NCBI GenBank assembly: GCA_963721335.1
Contig: CAVRIV010000008.1
Coordinates: 124,001 to 188,000 of the forward strand
Source: CAVXDY01 sp963721335
Lineage (GTDB): Bacteria; Actinomycetota; Thermoleophilia; Miltoncostaeales; Miltoncostaeaceae
DNA: 64,000 bases
Direction of reading: 5' to 3'
This document shows, in pieces, positions 1-9,154 of this stretch (within the stretch, counting starts at the first letter, position 1; each line of letters begins with the position of its first letter). The notes beneath the pieces were generated by a model. That model saw only the letters and a program-made list of their open reading frames with translations. It was not told where the DNA came from and ran no database searches. The position numbers and the translations under genes were made by a program.

Positions 1-1
1 C

Positions 2-1678
2 CGCCGTCACGGGCTGCCCGCCGTGAACGTCATCGGCGAGGACGGGCGCATGACCGACGAGGCGCCCGAGCGCTATCGCGGCCTGACGCCGGCCGAGTGC
101 GCCGCGCGGGTGGTCGAGGACCTCCGCGCCGAGGGCCTGCTGCGCGCCGAGGAGCCCTACACCCACACCGTCCCGTTCTCCCAGCGCTCCGGCGCCCGGG
201 TCGAGCCGCTCATCTCGCTGCAGTGGTTCTGCGACATGACCCGTCTCGCGGCGCCCGCGATCGCGGCGGTGGAGGAGGGGCGGGTGCGGTTCACGCCCCC
301 CAAGTGGGGCGAGGTCTACCTCAACTGGATGCGCGAGATCCGGCCCTGGTGCGTGAGCCGCCAGCTCTGGTGGGGCCACCAGATCCCGGTCTACTACCGC
401 GGCGACGAGGTCCACGTCTCGGGCGAGCCCCCCGAGGGGGAGGGCTGGGAGCGCGACCCGGACGTCCTCGACACCTGGTTCAGCTCGGCGTTGTGGCCGT
501 TCGCCACCCTCGGCTGGCCCGAGCAGACCCCCGAGCTCGAGCGCTTCTATCCCACCCAGGTGCTCTCGACCGCCCGCGACATCATCTTCCTGTGGGTCGC
601 CCGGATGGTGATGATGGGCATCGAGTACATGGGCGCCGAGCCGTTCTCGGACGTCTACATCCACTCGGTGGTGCAGGCGCCCGACGGCCGCCGCATGAGC
701 AAGTCGCTCGGCACGGGGCTGGATCCCATCGAGCAGATCGAGACCCATGGCGCCGACGCCCTGCGCTTCGGCCTGCTGATGATGTCCAGCACTCAGGACG
801 TGCGCTTCAGCCCCGATCGCATCGACCAGGGCCGGCAGCTCGTGACCAAGCTCTGGAACGCGGCCCGTCTGGTGAGCGACCGGGGCGGACGCGGTGGAGA
901 GCCGGCGCCGCCCGCGACGGGCCTCGCCGACCGCTGGATCGCGTCGCGGGTCGCCGCCGCCGTGGAGCAGGCCGACGCGCTGAACGAGGGCTTCCAGCTC
1001 TCGCAGCTGGCCGACCTGGTCTACCACCTGGTGTTCGACGACTTCTGCGACTGGTACCTGGAGCTGCTGAAGGCCGGCGAGGCCTCGCCGGACATGGCCG
1101 GCCACGTCCTCGAGCAGATCCTCGCGCTCACCCACCCCCTGATGCCGTTCGTGACCGAGGAGAGCTGGTCCCGCCTGCCCGGGGCGTCGGGGCTGATGGC
1201 GACGCACGCGCCGCCGGCGGCCCCGGGTCCGCGCGACGCCGATGCGGAGGCGGAGGTCGCCGCGGTGCGGGAGGTGGTCACGGCGCTGCGCGCCTATCGC
1301 TCGAGCCGTGGGCTGCCGCCGCGCGCTCCGCTGGTGATGGAGCCGCCGCCGCACCCGGCGGTGAGCGCTCTCGACGCCGTCGTGGCCGCGCCCGCCGGCG
1401 CCGCGGCCGGTCTCACCACCACCCTGCTCGCGGACGGTCGCTCGATCGCCGTCGGGCCGGCCGAGGAGCGGATCGACCCGGCCGCGGAGCGCAGCCGTCT
1501 GGCGCGCGAGCTCAGCAAGGCCGAGACCGAGCTCGCGCGCGCGGAGGACAAGCTCGCCAATCCGGCCTTCGTCGGGCGCGCGCCCGCCCACCTGGTGGAT
1601 GCCGAGCGCGACAAGGTCGCGCGCTACGCCACCGAACGGGATGCGCTCGCCGAGCGCATCGCCGCATTGAGCGACTGA
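2..1678 (+). CDS. valS: Valine--tRNA ligase, C-terminal part (cut by window start)
   Basis: Charges tRNA-Val with valine in the cytoplasm (class I aminoacyl-tRNA synthetase, editing type). The reading frame is open from the first bases, and the visible protein begins inside the catalytic domain with RHGLPAVNVIGEDGRM, so the N-terminus lies upstream of the window. The KMSKS signature is present as RRMSKSLGTG, the anticodon-binding helical domain follows, and the last ~65 residues are a charged coiled-coil arm typical of ValRS (ERSRLARELSKAETELARAE). The stop lies 7 bases before folC, an order common in actinobacteria, suggesting co-transcription. Identification is secure; only the start is missing. 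Confidence 0.97.
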   Translation, partial: RRHGLPAVNVIGEDGRMTDEAPERYRGLTPAECAARVVEDLRAEGLLRAEEPYTHTVPFSQRSGARVEPLISLQWFCDMTRLAAPAIAAVEEGRVRFTPPKWGEVYLNWMREIRPWCVSRQLWWGHQIPVYYRGDEVHVSGEPPEGEGWERDPDVLDTWFSSALWPFATLGWPEQTPELERFYPTQVLSTARDIIFLWVARMVMMGIEYMGAEPFSDVYIHSVVQAPDGRRMSKSLGTGLDPIEQIETHGADALRFGLLMMSSTQDVRFSPDRIDQGRQLVTKLWNAARLVSDRGGRGGEPAPPATGLADRWIASRVAAAVEQADALNEGFQLSQLADLVYHLVFDDFCDWYLELLKAGEASPDMAGHVLEQILALTHPLMPFVTEESWSRLPGASGLMATHAPPAAPGPRDADAEAEVAAVREVVTALRAYRSSRGLPPRAPLVMEPPPHPAVSALDAVVAAPAGAAAGLTTTLLADGRSIAVGPAEERIDPAAERSRLARELSKAETELARAEDKLANPAFVGRAPAHLVDAERDKVARYATERDALAERIAALSD

Positions 1679-1685
1679 GCCGCCC

Positions 1686-2984
1686 ATGAGCCCCGAGGAG
1701 GCCCGGGTGTGGATCGCCGGGCTCGAGATCCTCGGCATGCGCCTCGGGCTCGAGCGCATGACGGTCCTCCTGGCGGCCCTCGGCAACCCGGAGCGCGCCG
1801 CTCCGGCCCTGCACGTCGTGGGCACCAACGGAAAGTCGTCCACCTCCCGTCTGGCCGCGGCCGCGCTCGGCAGCGGAGGCGCGCGCGTGGGGGCGTACCT
1901 CTCCCCGCACCTCACCGACTGGACCGAGCGGATCCAGGTGGACGGCGAGCCAGTGGACGAGGAGGCCTTCGCCGCGGCCATCGCGGCGGTGCGGGAGGCG
2001 ACCGGGCGCCTGGCGCTGCCGGAGGGCGACGAGGTGACCCAGTTCGAGGCCCTCACCGCCGCGGCCTTCTGGTCGTTCCGAGAGGCCGGGGTGGCGGCGT
2101 GCGTCGTGGAGGCCGGGCTGGGCGGCCGCTACGACGCCACCAACGTCCTCAAGCCGGGCGCGGCGGTGGCGCTGACGAACATCGCGCTCGACCACACCGA
2201 CTTCCTCGGAGACACCGAGGAGGCGATCGCGGCCGAGAAGCTGGCCGTCTGCGCCGACGGCAGCGACCGGCTCGTGGTGGGGCGGCTCACCGAGCGGGCG
2301 CGCAGCGCGGTCGATGTGGAGTGCGCCCGCCGCCGCCTGCGGCCCCTGCGCTACGGCGAGGGCCTGATCGCCCGCGAGACCCCGGGCGGGGTGGAGGTGG
2401 TGACCCCGGGGGCCGTCTACGGGGACCTCCCCCTGCAGCTCGCCGGACGCTTCCAGCAGGACAACCTGGCGGTGGCGCTGGCCGGCGCGGAGATGCTGGT
2501 CGAGGCGCCCTTCGACGGCCCGGCGCTGTCGGCGGCCGTGGCCGGGGTGCGCATGCCGGGCCGGCTGGAGGTGGTGGCCGGCGTGCCCCCGATCGTGCTC
2601 GACGGGGCTCACAACCCCGCCGGCGTCGAGGCGCTGGTGGCCTCGCTCCCCGAGGTCGTGGGCGGTCGCCACCCCGCCGTGGCGGTGGTGTCGGTGCTCG
2701 ACGACAAGGACGCCGCCGCGATGCTCAACGCCCTCGCGCCCGTGGTGGACGCGATCCTCGCCACCCGCTCCGGGCACGCGCGGGCGGCGTCCGCGGAGGA
2801 CCTCGCGGCGCTGGCCGAGGGCCTGGGCATACCCGCCCGCGTCGTCCCGGGACCGGTGGACGCTCTCCGCGCCGCCCAGCTCGAGACGGGCCCCGACGGG
2901 GTCGTCCTGGTCACCGGATCCCTGTACCTGCTCATCGATCTGCGGCGCTACGCTCTGGGGGAGGCGGCCGACCCCCCCTGCTAG
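1686..2984 (+). CDS. folC: Bifunctional folylpolyglutamate synthase / dihydrofolate synthase
   Basis: Adds glutamate to dihydropteroate and to reduced folates, an ATP-dependent Mur-ligase-type reaction in folate metabolism. The 432-residue length is normal. The ATP-binding loop reads HVVGTNGKSSTSRL near residue 45, followed by the Mur-ligase centre with LTNIALDHTDFLG and the C-terminal domain with VLDGAHNPAG. ATG start, 7 bases after valS. The stop codon TAG (2982-2984) is formed by the TA target dinucleotide plus the first base of a small inverted-repeat element, so the insertion lies exactly at the 3' end of the gene. Confidence 0.96.
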   Translation: MSPEEARVWIAGLEILGMRLGLERMTVLLAALGNPERAAPALHVVGTNGKSSTSRLAAAALGSGGARVGAYLSPHLTDWTERIQVDGEPVDEEAFAAAIAAVREATGRLALPEGDEVTQFEALTAAAFWSFREAGVAACVVEAGLGGRYDATNVLKPGAAVALTNIALDHTDFLGDTEEAIAAEKLAVCADGSDRLVVGRLTERARSAVDVECARRRLRPLRYGEGLIARETPGGVEVVTPGAVYGDLPLQLAGRFQQDNLAVALAGAEMLVEAPFDGPALSAAVAGVRMPGRLEVVAGVPPIVLDGAHNPAGVEALVASLPEVVGGRHPAVAVVSVLDDKDAAAMLNALAPVVDAILATRSGHARAASAEDLAALAEGLGIPARVVPGPVDALRAAQLETGPDGVVLVTGSLYLLIDLRRYALGEAADPPC

Positions 2985-3143
2985 TGTCCTGAGTCGTTAG
3001 TTCGTATGCAGGTTCCCGTGCGAATCTCCAGCGAGACAAGGACGCAGATCCCCCGCAATATCGGGAATATTGTGGGGGTCGAGGACGCTGTATCGCGATG
3101 AGATGCAGCCGGGAACTGCCACGCAATTAGCGACTCAGGACAC
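2984..3143. mobile_element. Small non-coding inverted-repeat element (MITE-like), TA-flanked
   Basis: A 160-base element with perfect 13-base terminal repeats, GTGTCCTGAGTCG at 2984-2996 and its complement at 3131-3143, directly flanked by TA on both sides (2982-2983 and 3144-3145). The symmetry continues inward with mismatches (GTTCCCG / CGGGAAC), and the centre (about 3050-3078) is a second imperfect palindrome around CAATAT/AATATTG, so the whole element can fold into a long hairpin. No open reading frame fits inside. TA duplication is the hallmark of IS630/Tc1-mariner transposition, so it is probably a non-autonomous derivative moved by such a transposase. It may also act as the folC transcription terminator. 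Confidence 0.8.
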
Positions 3144-3199
3144 TAGACTCGCGCGCGCCCGGAAGGGCACCGACCCGACCGAGGCGAACTAGGCTCAGG

Positions 3200-3907
3200 A
3201 TGCTCGATGCCGGAACGTTCAGCGTGATCCTCGGGTTCGGCGCACAGGCGGCGCAGCCCACCACCACATCGGGCAGCGACGACCCGTTCTCGTCGATCTC
3301 GGACTTCTTCGACTCCGGCCTGTGGAGCGCGATGAGCCTGCTCCTGCAGGTGTTCGTCGTGCTGCTGTGGCTGGCGCTCGCCTACTGGACCTATCAGGAC
3401 GCGCGCCGCCGCATCGAGACGCCGGCCCTGGTCGCCGCCTGCGTCGCCCTGTCGGTGTTCATCCCGTTCCTCGGCTCCATCATCTACCTCATCGTGCGCC
3501 CTCCCGAGTACCTGGACGAGGCGCGCGAGCGGGAGCTCGAGCTGCTGGCGCTGGAGCAGCGCCTGGGCGAGCTCGGCGACCAGGAGGGCAAGGAGATCGT
3601 CGGCCGCCTGCTGGCGCGGGAGGGGCTCCCGGCCGGCGGCGACGCGGCCGGGGTGCAGCGCACCCTGCGGCAGGCCGGCGTGGCCTCCGTCCAGGACGTC
3701 AAGGACCTGGACCTCCGCCTGTCCGAGCTGGAGTTCCGGATGCGGGTCACCGATCGCGGCGCGGTCCCTCGCGACGCCGGCGACCCGCCGCCGCGCACCC
3801 AGCGTGCGCGCGACCGCGAGCGCGAGCTCACCGAGCCCACGGCCGGCGACACCGGCCGCGTCCCACGCTGGCGCCGCCCCCGGAGAGATCCCGAGGCGTA
3901 TGAGTGA
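3200..3907 (+). CDS. Membrane protein with two helices and a long charged tail, unknown function
   Basis: A 235-residue protein. After a Ser/Thr-rich start there are two hydrophobic segments, at about residues 43-63 (LLLQVFVVLLWLALAYW) and 72-93 (VAACVALSVFIPFLGSIIYL) separated by a short basic loop (QDARRRI). The pair resembles the PLDc_N/cardiolipin-synthase N-terminal membrane module. The remaining ~140 residues are cytoplasmic, helical and charged (ERELELLALEQRLGEL) and end in an Arg/Pro-rich tail. No catalytic motif was recognised. ATG start after GCTCAGG. It overlaps ndk by 8 bases (ATGAGTGA), implying translational coupling. Confidence 0.8.
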   Translation: MLDAGTFSVILGFGAQAAQPTTTSGSDDPFSSISDFFDSGLWSAMSLLLQVFVVLLWLALAYWTYQDARRRIETPALVAACVALSVFIPFLGSIIYLIVRPPEYLDEARERELELLALEQRLGELGDQEGKEIVGRLLAREGLPAGGDAAGVQRTLRQAGVASVQDVKDLDLRLSELEFRMRVTDRGAVPRDAGDPPPRTQRARDRERELTEPTAGDTGRVPRWRRPRRDPEAYE

Positions 3908-4379
3908 GCGCTCGTTCGTGATGGTGAAGCCCGACGGGGTTGCCGGGGGGCTCACCGGGGAGGTCATCTCCCGTATCGAGCGGCGCGGGCTCAGGGTGAT
4001 CGCAATCCGGAAGACCGTGATGGAGCGGCCGGTCGCCCAGGAGCACTACGGCGAGCACGTCGAGCGCCCCTTCTACGGAGAGCTGGTCGACTTCATCACC
4101 TCGGGGCCGGTCGTGATGCTGGCGGTGGAGGGCGACGGCGCCATCGCGGTGCTGCGCACGATGATGGGCGCCACCGACCCGAAGGACGCCGCGCCCGGGA
4201 CCATCCGCGGGGACTTCGCGCTCGACGTGGGCCAGAACGTCATCCACGGGTCCGACGGCACCGAGTCGGCGGCCCGCGAACTGGCGTTGCACTTCCCCGA
4301 TCTCGTCCTAAAACGCCGGCGTCGAACGTCTCCTGGGGGGCCTACCGCGGCATCCATGCCGCTTGAAACCGCCGTCTGA
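3900..4379 (+). CDS. ndk: Nucleoside diphosphate kinase
   Basis: Transfers the gamma-phosphate from ATP to other (d)NDPs to balance nucleotide pools. The protein starts SERSFVMVKPDGVAGG at ATG 3900, and the phosphohistidine motif is NVIHGSDGTESAARE near residue 118. All core NDK segments are present. At 159 residues it is about 20 longer than usual: after FPDLVL the frame runs on as KRRRRTSPGG... into the start of maf. The tail may be a natural extension or a sign that the 3' end is altered here. It overlaps the upstream membrane gene by 8 bases and maf by 17. Confidence 0.95.
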   Translation: MSERSFVMVKPDGVAGGLTGEVISRIERRGLRVIAIRKTVMERPVAQEHYGEHVERPFYGELVDFITSGPVVMLAVEGDGAIAVLRTMMGATDPKDAAPGTIRGDFALDVGQNVIHGSDGTESAARELALHFPDLVLKRRRRTSPGGPTAASMPLETAV

Positions 4380-4949
4380 GATCCTGACTCTGGCCTCGCG
4401 CTCGCCGCAGCGGCGGGCGCTGCTGGCCGCCCTGGGAGTCCCGTTCCGAGTGGTGGTCTCGGGAGTGGAGGAGGGACGACGACCCTCTCGGCGAACGCGC
4501 GCGCCAAGGCCCGCGACGTGGCGGAGCGCGCCGGGATCCCCCCCGGCGGGGCGGTGCTCGGGGCCGACACCGAGGTGGTGGCCGACGGCGCCGTGCTCGG
4601 CAAGCCCGCCGACGCCGCGGCGGCCCGGGCCATGCTGGCCGCCCTGGCGGGCCGGGAGCACGCCGTCCACACCGCGGTTTGCGTGATCACGCAAACAGGC
4701 GGTGAGCGCGCCGACACCGACCGCACCCGCGTGCGCTTCCGGCCCCTGTCGCCGGCCGCCATCGACTGGTACATCGCCACGGGGGAGTGGCGCGAGCGCG
4801 CCGGCGGCTACGCGATCCAGGGGGCCGGAGCCGCCCTCGTGGAGGCGGTGGAGGGCGACTACACCACGGTGGTGGGCCTGCCCGTGGGCCTCACCCTGAG
4901 GCTCCTGGACGAGGCCGGCCTCGCCCCCTGGTCGGCGCCCGGCTCGTAG
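4363..4949 (+). CDS. maf: Maf-like nucleotide pyrophosphatase (frameshifted)
   Basis: Maf proteins hydrolyse non-canonical or NTP nucleotides to monophosphates. The N-terminal part starts at TTG 4363 with ILTLASRSPQRRALL and runs to SGVEEG in one frame; from about 4475-4490 the homology continues in the frame one base back as SANARAKARDVAERAG, then GADTEVVADG, KPADAAAARAML and GYAIQGAGAALVEAVEGDY, ending at 4949. Net loss of one base (mod 3), with a few residues fewer than expected between the halves. No second start or stop makes biological sense of the break, so this is either an assembly indel or a very recent lesion. Confidence 0.85.
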
Positions 4950-4975
4950 CCGGAGCTCTCGCTAGCGTTGGCGGG

Positions 4976-5908
4976 GTGAGGATCGCGTCACTCGTGCCGT
5001 CCACCACCGAGATCGTGGCCGCCCTCGGCCTGGCCGACGCGCTCGTTGCGCGCACCCACGAGTGCGATCACCCGCCCCAGGTCGCCCACGCCGTCCCGGT
5101 CACGCGGGACCTGCTCCCGCCGGGCCTCTCCCCGGCGGAGATCGACGAGGCCGTGGCGCGCTCGGTGCGCGACGTCCACACGATCTACGCGCTCGACGCC
5201 GCGATGCTCGAGGCGGCGCGCCCTGACGTGGTGCTGACCCAGACCACCTGCGCGGTCTGCGCGGTGGATCGGGCGTCCCTGGACGCGTGCTCGATGGGCG
5301 AGGCGCGCGTGGTCTCCTACGACCCGGCCACCCTCACGGAGATCCTCGACGGCATCGGCGAGGTCGCCAGCGCGCTCGGCGTGCCCGAGGAGGGGGATCG
5401 CGTGGTGGGGGAGCTGCGGGGCCGGCTCGACGCCGTGGCGGCCCGGGCGCGGGACGGCGAGCGTCCCCGGGTGGCGGCGGTGGAGTGGCCGGATCCGGTC
5501 TACGCGCCGGGCCACTGGCTGCCGGATCTGGTGGAGGCGTCCGGGGGACAGTCCGTGTTCGGCGCGGCCGGGGCGCGCTCGGTGCGGAGCTCGGTCGCCG
5601 ACCTGTGCGCCTCACGGCCGGACGTCGTGGTGCTCGCCTTCTGCGGCTACGGCCTGGCGACCACCGAAGGCATGGCCGGCGACCTCGCGCGGCGCCCGGA
5701 GTGGGCGCCCGTGCACGACCTGGGGGTGCCGGTCGTGTGCGTCGACGGCTCGGCCCACTTCAGCCGCCCCGGGCCCCGGGTCGTCGACGGCGTCGAGCAC
5801 CTCGCGGGGCTGCTCGACGCCGTCGCCTCAGCCTCCGCCCCTACCCGACGGCGGTCGCTCCCTCGGTCTCTCCCTCGGTGGCGGCCAGGTCCTCGTTCCT
5901 CAGGGTGA
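4976..5908 (+). CDS. Cobalamin-binding protein, BtuF-like periplasmic-binding fold
   Basis: The protein starts at GTG 4976 as VRIASLVPSTTEIVAALGL and carries THECDHPP, the pattern of the BtuF/cobalamin-binding family that shares the class III substrate-binding fold. There is no signal peptide or lipobox, as in many actinobacterial members, so it may act in the cytoplasm or be a soluble corrinoid binder rather than a transporter part. No BtuCD genes are adjacent. The last ~20 residues (RRRSLPRSLPRWRPGPRSSG) are low-complexity and overlap the convergent MFS gene by 68 bases; the true end may be altered. A cobalamin riboswitch lies elsewhere in this window, before metE. Confidence 0.85.
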   Translation: MRIASLVPSTTEIVAALGLADALVARTHECDHPPQVAHAVPVTRDLLPPGLSPAEIDEAVARSVRDVHTIYALDAAMLEAARPDVVLTQTTCAVCAVDRASLDACSMGEARVVSYDPATLTEILDGIGEVASALGVPEEGDRVVGELRGRLDAVAARARDGERPRVAAVEWPDPVYAPGHWLPDLVEASGGQSVFGAAGARSVRSSVADLCASRPDVVVLAFCGYGLATTEGMAGDLARRPEWAPVHDLGVPVVCVDGSAHFSRPGPRVVDGVEHLAGLLDAVASASAPTRRRSLPRSLPRWRPGPRSSG

Positions 5909-7292
5909 CGAAGGTCGCGAGGACCCCCACGGCCGCGAACGCCGCCGCCACCCAGAACGCCAGGGAGAACCCGCCGGTGAGCGCCTCGGGCTGGGAGTCG
6001 CCGTCCGCGAGGAGGGTGTCGGTGTGCGTGGTCGCCACGGTCGTGAGGATCGCGACCCCCAGCGCCCCGCCGATCTGCTGGCTCGTGTTGATGAGACCCG
6101 ACGCGAGGCCCGCCTCCCGGGGCGGGATCCCGGCCAGGGCGGCGATCGAGACCGGCACGAACGCGAACCCGAGGCCGACGCCCACGAGCATGAACCCGCC
6201 GAAGAGGTCGGCGAAGTACGTGCCGTCGGTCGAGATCTGCGTGAACCACAGCAGGCCCCCGAGGGTGCACGCCATCCCGAATGCGAGGCACGGCTTGACG
6301 CCGATCCTGGTCACGAGCGCCTGGGCCACGCCGGACGCCACGATCGCCGTGAGCGCGACCGCGAGGTAGCCCACGCCGGTCTCGACGGCCGAGTAGTTGA
6401 GCACCTGCTGCTGGTACAGCGAGAGCAGGTAGAACATGCCGAAGACGACCGTGCCGAGCACGAGGCCGACGATGTTCGCCCCCGTGGGCGTCTGGCGCTT
6501 GAAGAAGCTGAGCGGCATCAGGGCGAACCGGCTCCGGTGCTCGGTGACGAGGAACACCGCCATCAGCACCGCGGAGGCCACCAGCACGCCGATCGTCTCG
6601 GAGGAGGTCCACCCGACCTGGTTGGCCCGCGTGAGCCCGAAGACCAGGAGCATCAGGCTCGCCGTGACGGTCACGGCGCCGAGGGCGTCGAACCTCCGTG
6701 CGAGGCCCTCCACCTTGCTCTCCTGGACGAACCGGGGGACGAAGAAGAGGGTCAGCACCCCGATCGGCACGTTCACCCAGAAGACCCACTCCCAGCCGAG
6801 GTACTCGGTGAGGAAGCCGCCGGCCAGGACTCCGATGGCCGCGCCCGACCCGGCGATCGCGCCCAGGATGCCCAGCGCCTTGTTGCGGTCGGCGCCCTCC
6901 TGGAACGTCACCGTCACGATCGAGAAGACCGAGGGGGCGAGCACGGCCGCCGCCGCGCCCTGCAGGAGCCGCGCGATGATGAGCATCGTGTCCGTCTGCG
7001 AGACGGCGCACAGCAGCGAGAAGACGGCGAACAGGGCGAGCCCGGTCATGAAGATGATCCGCCGGCCCAGGATGTCGCCGGCCCGCCCGCCCAGCAGCAG
7101 CAGGCCGCCGAAGGTGAGGGCGTAGCCGCTGACCACCCACTGGAGATCGGAGGGCGAGAAGCCCAGGTCCGTCTGGATCGAGGGAAGGGCGACGTTCACG
7201 ATCGAGACGTCGAGGACGACCATCAGGTAGGCGATTCCCAGCACCGCAAGGGCCTTCCAGCGGCGGGGATCGGGTGTCACGGCGGAATCCAT
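5841..7292 (-). CDS. MFS efflux transporter, DHA2 (EmrB/QacA) family
   Basis: Drug:proton antiporter of the 14-helix class in the cytoplasmic membrane. 483 residues. Helix 1 carries the family motif LDVSIVNVALPSIQTDLG, motif A follows as GGRAGDILGRR, and motif C-like glycine repeats occur at AIAGSGAAIGVLAGGFL. Hydrophobic segments continue regularly to the C-terminus, which ends in an acidic tail. It is a lone gene, convergent to the BtuF-like gene with an unusually long 68-base overlap. No TetR or MarR regulator lies beside it; the nearest regulator is the BTAD gene at 7849. The substrate cannot be told from sequence. Confidence 0.94.
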   Translation of the reverse strand: MDSAVTPDPRRWKALAVLGIAYLMVVLDVSIVNVALPSIQTDLGFSPSDLQWVVSGYALTFGGLLLLGGRAGDILGRRIIFMTGLALFAVFSLLCAVSQTDTMLIIARLLQGAAAAVLAPSVFSIVTVTFQEGADRNKALGILGAIAGSGAAIGVLAGGFLTEYLGWEWVFWVNVPIGVLTLFFVPRFVQESKVEGLARRFDALGAVTVTASLMLLVFGLTRANQVGWTSSETIGVLVASAVLMAVFLVTEHRSRFALMPLSFFKRQTPTGANIVGLVLGTVVFGMFYLLSLYQQQVLNYSAVETGVGYLAVALTAIVASGVAQALVTRIGVKPCLAFGMACTLGGLLWFTQISTDGTYFADLFGGFMLVGVGLGFAFVPVSIAALAGIPPREAGLASGLINTSQQIGGALGVAILTTVATTHTDTLLADGDSQPEALTGGFSLAFWVAAAFAAVGVLATFVTLRNEDLAATEGETEGATAVG

Positions 7293-7420
7293 CGGAGCCT
7301 CCGAGCGGGTGGCGCGGGCGGAACGCGCCGACGAGGTCCAAGGGCCGGCTCGGCCCCACCCCTGGCGCTCCGCGCGATGCTAGTAGACCCTCCCGGCCGC
7401 GGGCCCGGCGACGGAGTGGC

Positions 7421-7639
7421 TCAGAACAGGGGCGGGTAGCGCTCCAGCAGGTCCGCGTGCCGCCGGGCCCGTTCGCGCTCGGCGAGGTGGGCCTCGTTTC
7501 CGGCCTCCTCCTTCAGGCGCCGGAGGGTGGCGAGGATCTGGCTGCGGCGGTTCTCGCGCTCGCGTTCCTCGCGCGCCGCCCGCCGGATCGCCCGCCGGTA
7601 GGAGCTGTTGTCGTCAGCGAAGAGCGGCGGCGACGGCAT
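7421..7639 (-). CDS. Small highly charged hypothetical protein
   Basis: 72 residues, ATG start, with about a third Arg/Lys/Glu (RRAIRRAAREERERENRRSQ) and a predicted continuous helix, ending YPPLF. No family recognised. It stands alone between the MFS gene and the BTAD regulator. High GC makes short open frames frequent here, so it may be spurious; the amphipathic charged helix and Leu-rich spacing favour a real small protein modestly. Confidence 0.4.
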   Translation of the reverse strand: MPSPPLFADDNSSYRRAIRRAAREERERENRRSQILATLRRLKEEAGNEAHLAERERARRHADLLERYPPLF

Positions 7640-7848
7640 CGCCCATGAACGCTAGCGGACGCCTCGGGCCCCCACCACGCAGTGGTGGCTCCGACCTGCA
7701 CGAGCCGGCTTCCGGGGTCCTTCTTCGCCCTCGAAACCGCCAATAAACGTCGCCCTGGTACAGATCCCACGACGGGAGCTTGCCGCGTGCCCCTGGATCG
7801 CAGTAGGACGTCCCCAGTACCGATTGGCAGACGACGCACCGAGCGCAC

Positions 7849-9057
7849 ATGCCGGGCAGTCGACAGGACGGTATCCGCACCCAACAATCGCTGCAGGCCG
7901 CCTCGCCCGGCCCATCGGCCACGGGTGCGCCACAGGCGGTGCTCGCGACGGCCGGGCGTCTCGTGGAGGGCCGTCGGTACGACGAGGCGGCGGAGGTCAT
8001 ACGGGAGCTGCTGCCCGGGGACCGCGCCGATTCCCATGGCGCGGCGGCCGAGACGCTGATGGCGGCGCGCCAGATCTCCCTGTCGTGTCACGAGCACCGC
8101 TTGGAGGCACAGGTGCATCGGGAGGCGGCCCGCGGAGCGGCGTCGCGCGAGCAACGGCTGCGAGAGCGGCTGCTCACGATCCTGCGACTGGCCGGCCCAG
8201 CCACCGCGACGGCCGCCCACCGCGCGCAGCCCCCCGGCCCGGGCCCCGGACACGGGCGCACCGCCTCCGCGCGCGCGTCCGTCCTCGCGGTCCACTGCCT
8301 CGGGCCGCTCCGGGTGTACAAGGACGGGATGGGGCTCGGGCCGTGGCCCAACCGACGCAGCAAGTCGCTGTTCAAGTACTTCGTCTGCCACCGCGATCGC
8401 GTCGTCCCCAAAGAGCTGCTCATGGACCTCTTCTGGCCGGAGGCGACGGCCCGGGCCGCGCGCAACAACCTGAACGTCGCGGTCCACCACCTGCGACGCA
8501 TGCTCCGCAACGGCGGCGACGAGCTGTCGTACGTCGTGTTCGAGGACGACGCCTACCGCCTCAATCCCGACCTCGACGTCTGGGTCGACGCCGAGGAATT
8601 CGAGCACCTCATCGCATCGGCCCGGAGGATGTCCAGAGAGGGCGACCGGGCGAGCGCGATCCGCGACTACGAGGCCGCCGAGGCCCTGTACCTCGGCGAC
8701 CTCTTCGAGGAGGACCCCTACGAGGACTGGACCCTGCCGCGCCGGCGCGCGCTCCAGGACGCCTACCTCGGCGCTCTGCAGGAGATGGGGAACGCCTACC
8801 TCGACGACGACGATCACGAGGCCTCGGCGGCCCTGTTCCGGAAGGTGCTCGCCGTGGACCCCTGTCGTGAGGAGGCCCACCGCGGGCTGATGCGCTGCTA
8901 CGCGCACAGCGGGCAGCGGCACCTGGCGCTGCGCCAGTACCAACAGTGCGTCGCGATGCTCTCGACGACGCTCGAGCTCGCGCCCGCCCCGGAGACCGCA
9001 GCGCTGCGCGAGCGGATCCGCCGGGATCCCGGCGTTCGCGCGCTAAGCGCGAATTAA
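7849..9057 (+). CDS. BTAD-domain transcriptional regulator (SARP/AfsR-like)
   Basis: 402 residues. A variable N-terminal region (1-145) of helical and Pro-rich sequence is followed by an OmpR-like winged-helix DNA-binding domain at about 148-235 (LAVHCLGPLRVYKDG... WPNRRSKSLFKYF... VPKELLMDLFWPEA... NNLNVAVHHLRRML) and a bacterial transcriptional activation (TPR-like) domain from ~240 to the end. This is the architecture of SARP-type activators of secondary metabolism and cell development. No NB-ARC or kinase portion is attached. It is followed in the same direction by two unknown genes (9155 and 9665) that it may control; that is inference from position only. Confidence 0.9.
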   Translation: MPGSRQDGIRTQQSLQAASPGPSATGAPQAVLATAGRLVEGRRYDEAAEVIRELLPGDRADSHGAAAETLMAARQISLSCHEHRLEAQVHREAARGAASREQRLRERLLTILRLAGPATATAAHRAQPPGPGPGHGRTASARASVLAVHCLGPLRVYKDGMGLGPWPNRRSKSLFKYFVCHRDRVVPKELLMDLFWPEATARAARNNLNVAVHHLRRMLRNGGDELSYVVFEDDAYRLNPDLDVWVDAEEFEHLIASARRMSREGDRASAIRDYEAAEALYLGDLFEEDPYEDWTLPRRRALQDAYLGALQEMGNAYLDDDDHEASAALFRKVLAVDPCREEAHRGLMRCYAHSGQRHLALRQYQQCVAMLSTTLELAPAPETAALRERIRRDPGVRALSAN

Positions 9058-9154
9058 GCGCCGACTAAGTCTCGGTTCGTAGCGTCCCCGGGACGGTCGT
9101 GGTCGGGCGTCCGACGACGAGCGTTCATGACAGCGACGAAGAGAGAGGTGCGCA

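Noticed and set aside
7672..7688. Short perfect hairpin CCACCAC-GCA-GTGGTGG
   Set aside because: Seven-base stem without a U tract and upstream of the nearest minus-strand gene; too weak to call a terminator or operator.
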